64,000 bases of DNA from Amphiprion ocellaris (Eukaryota > Chordata > Actinopteri > Pomacentridae). Positions within the stretch are counted from its first letter, which is position 1; every line of letters begins with the position of its first letter. Made by a program: the position numbers and the translations under genes. Positions 45,783-58,462 of this stretch are shown piece after piece. The DNA lies in the NCBI RefSeq assembly GCF_022539595.1, contig NC_072789.1:2368169-2432168 (forward strand). The letters are read 5' to 3'. The notes beneath the pieces are model-generated. The model ran no database searches, was not told the origin of the DNA, and was given only the letters and a program-made list of their open reading frames with translations.

Positions 45783-46695
45783 CAGGGGTGTCAAACAAAA
45801 AAGTACGTTTTGAAAATGTTCACATTTAAGGAATTGTCTTTTTACGAAACATTATGAACAAACTGAAATTTCTTCAGAAAAATAAGTTCAATTTCAACAA
45901 CATTCAGCCTGTTTATCATTTACACATTACAACTTCCAGATCACAGAGTGTCTACAAAGGAACATTTAGTCACAGGTATCTGGAATTGAATGATGTAGTA
46001 TTTTACTTTAAAAAAAGATTTGAAAAAAAAAAAAAACAAGACAAAATTACAAAAATAAGACAAAACGACAAAAGCGAGAAACAAAATCACCAAAAATGAG
46101 ACAAACTACACAAAAAACAAAAAAAGACAAAAAATGAGACAAAAAAGTGACAAAAAATGACAAAAGCGAGAAACAAAACAACCGAAAAATGATACACAAA
46201 ACAGTGATCAAGGCAAAACATGACAAAAATAAGAGAAAAAAAACGTGAGACAAATGACAAAAGTCTGACAAAAAGCAACAAAAACAAGACAAAATATTAC
46301 AAATATGAGACACAAAACGACAAAAAATGAAGCAAACGACATGAAACAGAACAAAAAATTTTACCAAAAAGTTACAAAAGCGTTAAAAAATGGACAAACA
46401 ACACATACGAGACAAAAACTGAAAAAGCGTGAAACAAAATGACAAAAATAAGACAAAAACACAAGCGAGACAAAAAGGAAACACAAAACGACAAAAACGA
46501 GAAACAAAACGATAAAAGTCAGACAAAAAAAAGGACAAAAAACAAGACAAAATATGACAAAAATGAGACATAAGACAAAAAAAAATCTAGTATTTTACTT
46601 GATGGTCAAAACAACTTGTCATGGTCTAGAAATTATTTTAAATTTATTGTTTTACAAATTTGAAGTTAATGTCTTGTCAATGTTTGACACCCTCG
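45783..46695 (+). mobile_element. CAGGGGTGTCAAAC hAT family, copy 6
   Basis: The left end CAGGGGTGTCAAAC joins directly to AAAAAAGTACG, so about 130 bp of the usual left part is deleted. A long GACAAAA array spans about 46010-46575. It ends ATGTTTGACACCCTCG. Flanks GTCTAGAG and GCCTAGGG match at six of eight positions. Confidence 0.85.
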
Positions 46696-47533
46696 GCCTA
46701 GGGACTATATTCCAATTTGCATTTTCACATTTGCATTTACCAGACAAGCGGCAGCCTGAGTGTTTAGTTTTAATTCTCATTTAGTACGACGACGAGAAAC
46801 ACTCATTATTCAAGTTGACGAAGGAAAGTTAGCTGCTTTTAACTCAGAAACGGACGCTGACTGATGAGTTGTTCATTTGTTTTGTGGGATTATTGATGGG
46901 ATGTAATAATCAGGAAACTCCACATCATCTTAAATTATCGTTGCTTTTCTAAGCTCACCTCTTGAGCAGTTTAACAACGTGAGGGGTTGACGTATTCACT
47001 TAATAATCAGTAGTAGGAAAATTAATTGATACTTATAGGCGCGCGTGGCATGTAAACAGTCGATAAATCCAAATCGTTGCGCTGTGGAAAATGAATTAGG
47101 GCAGCAGTCGACTTTTGTCGGCATAATGGCTGTAAAGAGGCAGGAGACGGACCGCTTGCTCCCTGTGCTGCTGTTTCATGAATGTAAATCGGGTACCCCA
47201 GCGCTCTGCGCTTAGCGTTGGACTTTAAATAATGATGACAGGAGGAAGCAGAGGGTGTAGTAGTTAACTTGAGAGTCCTCCCAGATATCGCCTCCCATCA
47301 TCCTGTCTTCCTAAGTCACCTGTTCATCTTCTTTTTGTCATTATTGCTGGTTTTCTTCCACCTGCTATATGTGTTTGCAGCTGAGTTTGGGCTGTCCTTC
47401 TGCAGCCCGTCCCCTGTGACTAATCAGTATGTGGGTGTGCGCCTGCTGCTCCAAAATCTGGAGTAGAAACTGTTTCAAACGTAGTAAATGCCTGCGGACA
47501 CTACCTGCGGCGGGACCACAGGTGTTCTTAACT

Positions 47534-48587
47534 CAGCGGTGTCAAACTCATCTTAGTTCAGGTTCCACATTCAGCCCAATTTGATCTCCAGTGGCCAGTA
47601 AAATCACAGCATAATAACCTATAAATAACCATAACTCCACATTTTTCCTTTGTTTTAGTACAAAAAAGTCCATTCTGAAAATGTTCTCATTTAAGGAATT
47701 AACTTTTTACAAAACATCATGAAAAACCTGAAATTTGTGAAGAAAAATAAGTTCAATTTCAACAACATTGTACTTCAGTTTATCATTTACACATTACAAC
47801 TTCCAGATAACAGTTTATCTACAAAGGAACACAACATTTAGTCACAAGTATCTGGAACCGAAGGATATAGTATTTTAGTTTTTTTATCAAAATGACAAAA
47901 AAAAGAAAAAAACAAGACAAAACTACAAAAGTGAGAAACAAAGTAACAAAAAGTTAGACAAACGATGCAAAACAAAACAAAAAAAAAATTTGACAAAAAA
48001 GTTAAAGCAACCAAAAAAATGGACAAACAACAAATGAGACAAATGTCAGACAAAAAATACAAAAACAAGACAAAATATTACAAAAATGAGATGCAAAATG
48101 ACAAAAATGAGACAAACCATGCGAAACAAAACAAAAAAGTGAAAAAATTAGAAAGTGACACAAATGAGACAAAAAATGACCAAAAAAAACACAAAACAAA
48201 ACAAACAATACACAAAACAACAAATAAAGCAAAAAAACAAAATGACAAAATTAAGACAAAAAACACAAGTGAGACAAAAAGGAAACACAAAACGACAAAA
48301 ACAGACAAACGACAAAAATCAGACAAAAAAACAATGAAAATAAGACAAAATATTACAAAAATGAGACACAAAACAACAAAAGAACAATCAACAATCTAAT
48401 ATTTTACTTTATTATTAGAAACAACTTATCATGCTGTGGAAATTATTTTAATTTTGTAGTTTTACAAATTTACAATCCGCAGTTGATGTCTTCTCTGTAA
48501 TTTTTACACTTTATAAAGAAAGTCGGGCCGGATTGGACCCTCTGGAGGGCCGGTTTTGGCCCGCGGGCCGCGTGTTTGACACCCCTG
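47534..48587 (+). mobile_element. CAGGGGTGTCAAAC hAT family, copy 7
   Basis: The left end is CAGCGGTGTCAAACTC and the right end GTGTTTGACACCCCTG. A long array lies at about 47890-48395. The right inner part reads CCGGTTTTGGCCCGCGG. No clear target duplication remains. Confidence 0.85.
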
Positions 48588-49141
48588 CTATAGTGCAAGG
48601 ATAAAATTCTGATTGCTTCTGCACCATTTATAAAATGTCTCTGCCACTATTTGTGAGTCACGCAGGCGAATTCCTCAGATTTTATTGACTATAACTGTGA
48701 CTAAACCTGCCATCTAGAGTCGACCATCAGTCTGTACCTGGCTCTTGTTGTCGTTCGACATTTAATCTCAAGCCCCCGACTTCACTTTCTGTTGAGCTGC
48801 CGACGTGACAGCAGAGCAGACAGCCCCAAGAGTCCCCTCACGGCCCTGGGAGGCTGGAGAGAAACAGCCCGCTTGGGGGAACAGTGGGTCTTGTCAACGC
48901 CACAGTATGGGGCCCTCGAGACACCGTTTCAGGGTTTGGACAGGCGTAGCTAACGAGTTGGTCTTTTTATGCTACACTACAATACAGCCCTGCTCTAATC
49001 CTCTTTGGACCCCGAAACCTCTTGCTTACCTGGAACAAGGGTAAAAACCGGTGCCTGAATGTGGGTTCCGACATACATTTGGGCATGAATATACAATAAG
49101 TTGGACTCAAGAGAAAGCCTCGATCTAATGGTAGTAGTTAA

Positions 49142-50065
49142 GACGGGTGTCAAACATGCGGAAGACCTGGTAAAGTGTAAAAATTCCAGAGAAGACATTA
49201 ACTGCAGATTGTAAATTTGTCAAATTATAAATCTGAAATCATTTCTAGACCATGACAAGTTGTTTATAAAGTAAAATACGAGATTGCTTATTGTTGTTGT
49301 GTCATTTTGTGTCTCATTTTGGTAATATTTTGTCTTGTTTTTTTCGGGTTCTTTTCTTGTCTGACTTTGTCTATTTGTGTTTCCTTTTTGTCTCGCTTGT
49401 GTTTTTTGTCTTTGTCATTTTGTATTTTGCTTTATTTGTTATTTTGTGTATCATTTTTCTACTTTTTTATCATTTTGTTTCTCGCTTTTGTCATTTTTGG
49501 TCTCGTTTGTGTCATTTGTGTAATTGTTGTCGCATTTTGCTAGTTTGTCCAATTTTTTGTCGCTTTGTAATTTTTTTGTCAAAATTTTTGTCTCTTTTTT
49601 TGTTTTGTTTCGTGTCATTTGTCTCATTTTTTGTTGTTTTGTATCTCGTTTTTGTCATTTTGCATGTAATTTTTATATGTTGTCTTGTTTTTGTTGTTTT
49701 TTGTCTGACTTTTGTGGTTTTGCTCATAAAGTAAAATACTATATCATTCATTTCCAGATGACTAAATGTTTTGTGCCTTTGTAGACACTCTGTGATCTGG
49801 AAGTTGTAATGTATAAATGATAAACTGAGGCTGAATGTTGTTGAAATTGCACTTATTTATCCGAAGAAATTTCAGGTTGTTTGTAAAAAGATACTTCCTT
49901 AAATGTCAACATTTTCAGAATGTACTTTTTTGGACTAAAACAAAGGGCACAGCAGCGAATTGTGGTTATTTATAGGTTATTATGCTGTGATTTTACTGGT
50001 CCGCCCACTTCAGATTAAATTGGACTGAATGTGGCTCTTGAACTAAAATGAGTTTTACACCCCTG
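49142..50065 (-). mobile_element. CAGGGGTGTCAAAC hAT family, copy 8
   Basis: Reverse orientation, from GACGGGTGTCAAACATGCGG to GAGTTTTACACCCCTG, with the TTTTGTC-type array at about 49290-49725. Ends are worn. Confidence 0.83.
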
Positions 50066-50147
50066 CACTCTATGCTGCAAATATCAGATATCTTATTCAA
50101 CCACTTTACCTAAGCAAAGTGTGTTTTCCTTATTAATTAATTTGCAG

Positions 50148-50375
50148 ATCAGTGATTTGTTTAGTTGACAAAATGCCAGAAAGTGGTAAAAAAACAAAAA
50201 CTAAACTAAACGCCCTTGCACACAGCCCGAGATTTTAAAAAAATTAAATGGCTTTAACTATTATGTGATGAAGAAAAGCAGCAAATTATGCCATTCCAGA
50301 AGCGAAAACCAGCAAATGTTTAACACTTTGGTGATTGAAAAGTGACTTAATTGTCAAAATAGTTGCTGATAAAGT
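50148..50375. repeat. Decayed hAT-like repeat (CCAGCAAATGTTT type)
   Basis: It contains GACAAAATGCCAGAAAGTGG, GAAGAAAAGCAGCAAATTATG and CCAGCAAATGTTTAACACTT, then TGTCAAAATAGTTGCTGAT. This order is typical of a very common fish hAT-derived repeat with TAGGGCTGCAAC ends. Boundaries are approximate. Confidence 0.55.
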
Positions 50376-51420
50376 ATATAAATTATTGTAGCAAAATCCA
50401 GACACGACTACGCAGTACAGTAATGGAATTAAATCATTATTGGTGTGAAAATATGTGCATTGTTAATGTGTATTCCAGCTCATGGCACAGATTTTGCCCA
50501 GGCTGCATTAACTCTGGCACTCCAGCCATACTGCTGAACGGGCATTATGCTGTTCAGGATGTGACGCAACATCCCTGCGGCGGTAAACACGAGGATAGTA
50601 AACCAGACAAAAATGTAGCCAGTAAAATGCTAAAAAAAATCTGGTGTAAAACTGTGTGCGGGACCAGAAATAGAGGTAATATGATAATGTGGACTCACTC
50701 TGCGCCTGCAATTTAGTTTCACACAACTGGAGAAATGCAGTTTAGATGGCGGATAGGATAAGGAAGTAATTGCAGAGCATGGAGGATATAAAAATCTCCC
50801 CTGGATTCCGCAATATTTTGAACTCCACATTGTTATTTTGTGAGAGGAGATGACACCGACTGCGGCTAGAAACAGACCAATGAATACTGGAACGGAAAGG
50901 GGAGGAGGTGGGAGGCGGGAGGCCATTTGGTCTCTAATACAGCCGGTGTTGTACTCTATTAGATGAAGAAAATCAATGACTGTCTCTCTTAGTACCTTGG
51001 TTTGAGTTCAGAGTCGACGTAAAAGCAGTACGAGATACAATAGAACAGTGTTCAGCCAACCTTCTGGTTTGGCAAAAAGGAGAAATTAGCGGATGTTTTA
51101 GAAAACAAAAGGTGCAGCCTTGAGATGGTAACTCAGAGTGACAGCCTATGATTAACACAAAGTGTTCTCCTTGACCAGCAGAGACAATAAGTCTAGAGCG
51201 TGCAAAAAATGTTGCCCAGAATATGGGTGAACTGTTCTTTTTTTCCCTCCATATGTCTTTATATCTAATTTTGACTGTTCCTGTCCCCATCAGCTTACAG
51301 AGTAAGGTTCTTAGGTCCCAGTATTGCAAGCAACTATTGGCGGAAAGTGAAGGTTTCAGACTAGTTATATGCAACAGTTAATCAATTTCCAATCAAAATC
51401 ACAATTTGAAACAGTGCAGT

Positions 51421-51659
51421 TAAGGCTGCAACTCACCATATGCATTATGCAGCGTGTCTGACCCAGGGTTTAAACAGTCATGTGAATAGTTTTACAAATT
51501 CATGCTGTTACCTTCGTGTGACAGTCTCAATTCTGACAGAATGTCATGCAGTAATCGCAGTGGGTATTAAATATTTTTTTTCAACAAATCCAATTGTAAT
51601 TGGAATATCTGCCAGAAAAAACTGCAATTGCACATTTTCCCCAAATCGTTCAGCCCTAA
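51421..51659. repeat. TAGGGCTGCA-ended hAT-like MITE, worn
   Basis: The left edge is TAAGGCTGCAACTC. The right edge, inverted, is TTAGGGCTGAACGATTTGG. It is AT-rich inside and has no coding potential. Confidence 0.45.
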
Positions 51660-52169
51660 TTGTGTGCACTCAAGGTGATGAGCATAGTCTGACTGATGCT
51701 GGATATTTGAAGCTGATTCTAAGATTGATATCTGGGAATTTAAAAATCCTGCAGCTGATAGTAATGCAATAAAACATAAAGAATCTTGATGCAGATCCAC
51801 TAGAAAATATCACCAAGATGCATAGAATATGAACATTGGTAAATTATAGCAATAATAATTAGTCTGATTGTTGAAGAATTTACAATGTAAATGTTGAAGA
51901 ATTTTACAGTGTAAAAGTGAAGAGACCTATCAAGAGAATATCCAACATACATACCAAAACTTATGCATCCGCTATAAGCTAATGCTGCCTTAGACTTTGG
52001 CCTCATGTTTTTAATGATAAAGTTCAACTATTATTATCAATTCAGATGCAGATTGTTGTTGATCGATGTTCTCAAACAGTTATTAAAGCGTCAGATTTTT
52101 AGATTTAAGGAGCTGCCCTAAAAAAACACTCTGTTACTAAAACAGTTGTCAGAAGTCTGTTGATGTGGC

Positions 52170-52480
52170 TGTTTGTTTAGTGCTGCAACAATCCGCTGAT
52201 CAGATGAATGAAAAAAGATAAAATGTCAACTCAACAAGCCATTCATTGTTTAAATTTTTATGCAAAAAATGGCAAAACGATGGTTTGTGGTTGTCAGTTA
52301 TGAGAATTTCTGCTTTTTCTCTGTTTATACTTGATGATAGTAAAGTGATTATTTCTGAGCCTTGGTGATGACCTCACATTGTGAACTTAAAAATTACAGT
52401 GGACATTTTTTACTCTTTTCTGATGATTTACGAGTGATTGATCAAGTAACCAATCATCAATTGCTGCCCTAATGCAATGA
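52170..52480. repeat. Second TAGGGCTGCAAC-type hAT-like repeat, worn
   Basis: The left edge TTAGTGCTGCAACAATC and the right edge ATCAATTGCTGCCCTAA are inverted. A related piece continues to about 52620 (GATCGTCAAAGTTTAGAAAA). Confidence 0.5.
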
Positions 52481-54477
52481 ACTGATTGAACAGCTTGTAT
52501 TCCCCATTTTTTCAGCTTATTGTCAAAGAAAGACGATGCAGTAGATCGTCAAAGTTTAGAAAATGGAACTTGAGAATGTTTTTAACTGTTTCTTGCAAAA
52601 TGACTGAAATAATAAATTGATAAGTCCAGACCAGGATCATTTTGAACAGTCCCTAAGGTAATCACCTAAGTGTTCCAGCTCTACTCTTTTTAATAAGCCG
52701 ACATGTTGATTTGCCAGAACATCACAGCATCAATTAGCTCTCACAGAACAGGTGAAATCCCCATCATAGCAGACAACCGGAGACCTCCTGTGGAGTGGGT
52801 GGACGTGTTAGAAAACCAGCCTGTCAAGCTATTATGTAGCCTGCCAACCCTGCACTTGCTGTTCATTTATTTAGCGTAGAAATTATTTTTGCTATCAACA
52901 AAGAATAAATTCAGATACGGCCTGAAACCAGACTTTAGCTTGTTCAGAAATAATCTGAGATTATCCCCCCCCACCGAGTGATAGCAAACACGACTTTAGT
53001 CCCCTTGTCATCTGTGATTTCAGGACATATTTGGGAAAGTTGAGGTATACAGGGATGGAGGAGGAGGAGCGTTGGATTTGGGTATAAATGCATGGTGGTC
53101 AATAATGGAGGACTCCGAGCTTTGAGGGTAGTCTAAGCCCCCAGGATTAGCATAACTGTACCAGACCCAGACAGACACAGACTGAGTAGTGGTGGTGTTT
53201 TTGAGGGAGGGAGTGGGCAGTCCCAGGGCAACAGATGGGACAGATTAAAGCCCACTCGCCCTCCCCTCCCACATCTTTAAACTCAACCGGGGGACTTGGA
53301 AAATTGGGGGTGTCAGCAGATATCCCTGAATCCTATCCATCCTACCTCAGCAACAAGCGAGCACCCAAACAATGACAGATAGGATTGGGGCAGATAGCGG
53401 TGGTGGTGAGGGTTGTCGGCGTGCAGCGGCTTGAGCTGCTCTGATAATGAACGCGCTGCACATGGGGAAAGATAGTGGCTCTTTGCATTTTTAACATTTT
53501 TGCATTGCCAGGGTGCACTTTGCAAATGTAAACAACATCACAGAGGAACACAAGTTGCTTAAATGCATTTTTAAAATACTGTTGATATTTTGACTGCGAA
53601 TCAGCAAGAGTACATGGCGGCATAATGACATGAAAAGCCAAGCAAGAGAAGACAACTTGTATTGTCGGTGCGTACACGTGTACATCGAGCACGTTTCAGC
53701 CTTTGATCAAAAATGCCGTCTCTGTTTTAACATGTTTTGTTTTTCTGTTTCTCTTTTCTTTGTTTGCTTCCTCTCTCCGTGTTTCTGCCTCTAATCTTGG
53801 ATGTGAACTTTTGTTGAAAACAGCCGACACATCAGTGCACTGGCTGACTTCTAATCAAGCCTCAGACCACCGTGTCTTGCATCGCTCCTATGGGCCTTGG
53901 CAGCCGGGATAGAGAGAGAGGAGAGAGAGCCAGATTAGATCGCTGTTGTTTTTTAGCAGTGAGGCTGAGGGGAAGGGGGTAGTCCGAGAAGGTGGGAGGG
54001 TGCACCGAAGGCCGGCTGGGGAGGGTGGGAGATTAGCAAATAACTGGGCCACGGGTAAACACTCAGCAGTGCCCGCCATCATCCAATGAAGAGGCTCGGA
54101 GCAGAAAACTACTCTGAAGCCTTTTGATATGACTACCCTCTCTCTCTCTTTCTGCCTCGCTCCACTGGCCCTGCCTGCATACTCTGACCCACAATCCAAT
54201 ACTGCAGTGGAAGCCAAGATTACATAGGAAGCTCCACAGAGCAGAACCAGGTACAGAGCCTGCCATGACCAATCAGAGATAAACACAGAGATTGGCGTCC
54301 AACCAGAAACTCTCTGAAAAAGAAAAAAAAAAAATCCCACAGATCTGAAGTCAAAGAACCAACCATGGCCAAGCAGAGCTGCAGACAAACCAATGAAAAG
54401 TGACTACAGCGCTGCTCCTGTGGCTCTGACTGCAAATAAGCTTGGGTTGCTTGGCGTCACTCTCCATACTACTACAC

Positions 54478-55011
54478 CATGGGTGTCAAACATGCGGCCC
54501 GTGGCCAAAACTGGCCCTCCAGAGGGTTCAATCCGGCCCCCAGGACGACATTGTAAAGCATAAAAATTACAGAGAAGACATAACTCACAAATTGTAAATT
54601 TGTAAAACTGTAAATTTAAAATAGTTTCTCGACCATGACAAGTTGTTTTGATCATAAAGTAAAATACTATATCATTCAGTTCCAGATACCTATGACTGAA
54701 AGTTTTGTGCCTTTATAGAGACACTGTGATCTGGAAGTCGTAATGTCAAAATGCTAAACTGAGGCTTAATGTTGTTGAAATTGCATTTATTTTTCTGAAG
54801 AAATTTCAGGTTGTTCATCATGTTTTGTAAAAAGAAAATTCCTTAAATGTGAACACTTTCAGAACATACTTTGTTGCACTACAGCAAAGGAAAAAAAATT
54901 GGATTTGTGGTTATTTATAGGCCATTATGCTGTGATTTTACTGGTCCAGCCCACTGGAGATCAAATTGGGCTGAATGGGGCCCCTGAACTGAAATGAGTT
55001 TGACAACCCTG
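54478..55011 (-). mobile_element. CAGGGGTGTCAAAC hAT family, copy 9 (array-less)
   Basis: Runs from GGGTGTCAAACATGCGGCCC to GAGTTTGACAACCCTG in reverse orientation. Like copy 1 it has no internal array: the two flanks of the array site are joined at GATCATAAAGTAAAATAC. Confidence 0.85.
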
Positions 55012-57778
55012 ATGTAAATGAAAATCCAGAATCCATTTCTAGATAATTCTCAGCATTTTGGCCTTTTTCTTCTTCTTTTTTTCCCCAACACCTAAGAGGT
55101 CTTGCCTTGAACTTCAGCAAAACTGTTAAGAATTCATGTCAGCATCTAACTAACGTTGCAAGACGGACTGGAAATAATCTGCTTAGTGTATTTCACTTCG
55201 ACCAGCTCTGGCGTACAAGGTCAATGTGTTTGTCTAACTGTCTGTGGGTGTTGTCACAGGCTCTGTACTTCCTTCTATTGTTCTCCTTGTATTGTTTCTT
55301 TATGTTTCTCCTCTTTATAATAGAGCTCCTCCTGTGCAGCTCCTCAGTTCCACCACCTACTCTCCTTTTATTGCTGGGTTTGCACTTTGAGAAAGGATTT
55401 AAGACAGAAAATATGATCGTTGAGGCCACTTATGTACACACTTGTACATTTCTTTCTTTTTTCTTTGCAGCTAGTTGCCATCAAGTGAAAAACATCTCAA
55501 GAATTTTTTTACTGTCGTGGTGTTTCATAACTACACGGCAACATTTAAAAATCCTAGAATCCAAAGTTAAAGCTGTCAATCTCGTGATGAATGATATATA
55601 GACTGTTTCCAATGACAATGGGGCCTTCAGACAATATGATTTGCTCCATAACTGCGTGGGACAGAGTTTACAAATCAACACAGCTGCCAATGTCATGTGA
55701 TCATACTTGCTGATTTCGGCAATCATAGGTACCATACCACACTGACTGACCCCCAGCATACACCTAAATTGAGACCAATTTACCCTCCTCTCATTGGCCA
55801 GCACTATTCATTCCACTTCTACAAGTATGCAGGGGTCCACTAAGGTCTGCTTGATGTGAAATCTCTAGTCCCCTCTGCAGATGTTTGCAGGTAACCCAAA
55901 ATTTGTGACTGTGCATAGTGCATGTGCAGAATACATAGATGTCAACCAGCCGGTAATGTAAGGAACGTCCCTCCACTAGACTAGTAAAATGACAATTACA
56001 CATCTTTGGTGTATGCCAGCCACAGGCTACTGTAACTAGTCAGGATGTGGCTCATTATGAGGTGCTCGAATCCTATTGTAGTAATAATTATTCAAGACTA
56101 ATGACACATGCAGTGGCAATGGGCATTTAACACTCAGATTGAGAGAGAGTGTATAACATTTATAGTGGACCAACAAAAACATTGAGAAATTGCTTTAAAT
56201 ACACACTTGATGGCTCCATCCATGATGTCATGCTAATAAAGTGAGGCTAGAAGTACCAAATCAACATCCCCTACCATTCGATTATCCAAAACAAACAACT
56301 ACAGCTAGCAAGCACGATGAGAAAACATGTAGGCTTACCGCAGTTTAGCTGCTTAACTTACAGACTACAAGAAGCAAAACAGAAGTTCCACATAGATATA
56401 ATTACTGGTACTTTCAAGTAGTTTGTGTAAACTTCCCTAGGTCAAATAGAGGAGGCTCTCATTACCCTAAACTTCAGTGCAACATTCATGGACTGAGACA
56501 TCAATTAGCTCGAAATGCTAACTTTTGTGCTTCTGTTTTTGGTTTTGATTTGCTTATGCTGTGTCTAGACAGAGAGCTTTTCAGTTGCTGTTTGGATTAT
56601 GTACCTGATAGAACACATTCACCTCTATATTAATTAACTCAGTTGCCTTCCCTGGCTGTGTAATGGCTCGCTTTTTACTCATGCTCTACGCCCGCACACA
56701 TTGGGTGATAATGATCAATAAAATCTTTCTTTTCAGTCAAAATCAGTAATAGCTGATAGTTGATTGCTGCCTATTTTTTATGAAGTATGGAAGAAGAAAA
56801 ACATTATCTAAAATATTTAAAGTATTAATAGAAAATTACAAGCTGCAGACTTGCCTCCTGTAACCAGCACTAAGCCAGTGAGATGACAAGACATCAAGAG
56901 AAGCTGAAGTTTGTTACCTCCAACTATTGCCTCTGGGTTTGTTTAATACTAAGCATCAGACATCAGCAGGATTCATATGTGAGTCTCCAAAGAGAGAGAA
57001 AAGTTGCACACATTTGCATGTGGAAAAACAGCTCCGGTATCTTAATTGAGTTCTTGTAATTATAAATTATCCCTAAGAGAGCTCAAACAGATCACACAGG
57101 ATCACACTGTAGGCCTACATGTCTTCACATCAGACAATCAGAATCTACCAGTAGGTCAAATTGTGTACTTTAGTTCACCCCAGACATTCATACTTTAAGA
57201 AATCAGAAACACACTGGGTTTTTTGGACACTTGGATTAGCTGCCACCAATATTGTTCTTCCATTATTATGTATTATACACCACTGGGTGAGTTGTCCAGC
57301 CTCGCAAATATCAACAAATGTTACGTGTGTCTGAAGGCTGCCGTGAGGAACATTAACAAAAAAAGTGACGGATTGATGTCTGAAATGGGCAAAAGTGTCT
57401 ATCGTTGACTCATCACCATCATTTTATCGCCCAGATCAACAAAAACATGACCTAAAGCAGAAAAATACAGCGTGACCTACAGCTCAATATTATACCTTCT
57501 GTCCAGACGGTGATACTAGAGCTGCATCCAAAGCCCGACACCCCTGTTAAGCCTAGTCATGGTTGCTATGCTACAATTGGACAATCTCTCTTTGGGTTAA
57601 GGGTTTAGCCAGCATGACCTTCTGTTTTTATACCTTTACCTTCTACCTTTATTTATCTGTTCATTTCACAACAAAGAGAGCTTAATAATCCACTCATGTA
57701 GTTTTTGAAAAGGGATAAACTAAATGTACGCCAGAATTCCATCTTCTTGGTCTTTGCTGCAAAAGTCTGCACAACATA

Positions 57779-57991
57779 CACAACCAGTCAAAAGTTTGGA
57801 CACACCTTCTTATTTCATGCTTTTTATTTATTTGTATTATTTCCTACATTGTGGATTAATACTGAAGATTAACACTTTTTTGTTTACAACATAATTCCAT
57901 ATGCATTCTTTTATAGTTTTGATGTCTTCAGTATTAATTTACAATGTAGAAAATAATTAAATAAAACACTGAATGAGAAGGCTGGCAGTGT
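57779..57991. mobile_element. MITE-like element (CAGTCAAAAGTTTGGACACACC type)
   Basis: The left end is ACCAGTCAAAAGTTTGGAC. The right side has GAATGAGAAGGCTGGCAGTG, a worn inverted counterpart. Internal AGTATTAATTTACAATGTAG mirrors CTACATTGTGGATTAATACT, making an imperfect palindrome. Confidence 0.65.
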
Positions 57992-58364
57992 ATGTGTCTT
58001 ATATAATATCTTGTAGCAGCTCAACTAAACAAAATGAAAGAGCACAGTAAAGCTGTGTTAATTCTGCAGCAAATAGGGCACTTATTTCCTTAAAATGATT
58101 AAAATGTGACTTGTGCAAGATAAATCTCTTTCTGTCTTTACTCTGGAAGGACGGAAAAGTGTCTGTCCAATATGTCTCCCAAATAATATTCTGCTTTAGA
58201 TTCTGCTTTAGAGCTTAATTGTGGTGAAAATCATTTTGCACGACTATGTTTATAAAGTCCTTTTCTAGCTGTAAATATCTGTATATATTATGTTTAATTT
58301 TATTATTACTATTATTTTTTTCTCCCTGTTCTTCTTCCTATAGTTTCTCCATTTTTTATTATTC

Positions 58365-58462
58365 TCTTCTATATTCCTAGGGTGACACCAACAGCCGTAA
58401 CCAAATTCCTTGTATGTTGTGTACGTACTTGGCCATTAATGCTGATTCTGATTCTGAAATCA
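58365..58462 (+). repeat. LINE-like 3' end fragment
   Basis: AATTCCTTGTATGTTG, then TACTTGGCCATTAATGCTGA and TTCTGATTCTG, fits the 3' end of a common fish L2-type LINE. Confidence 0.6.

Noticed and set aside
47965..48399. Lys/Thr/Gln-rich open frame of 144 codons
   Set aside because: The opposite strand of the same ACAAAA array. Composition follows the repeat, with no domain or homology.
53888..54388. 166-codon minus-strand open frame in bmpr2 intron 1
   Set aside because: It starts with no credible gene context, contains a homopolymer Phe run from a poly-A tract, and has no family resemblance, splice structure or codon pattern.
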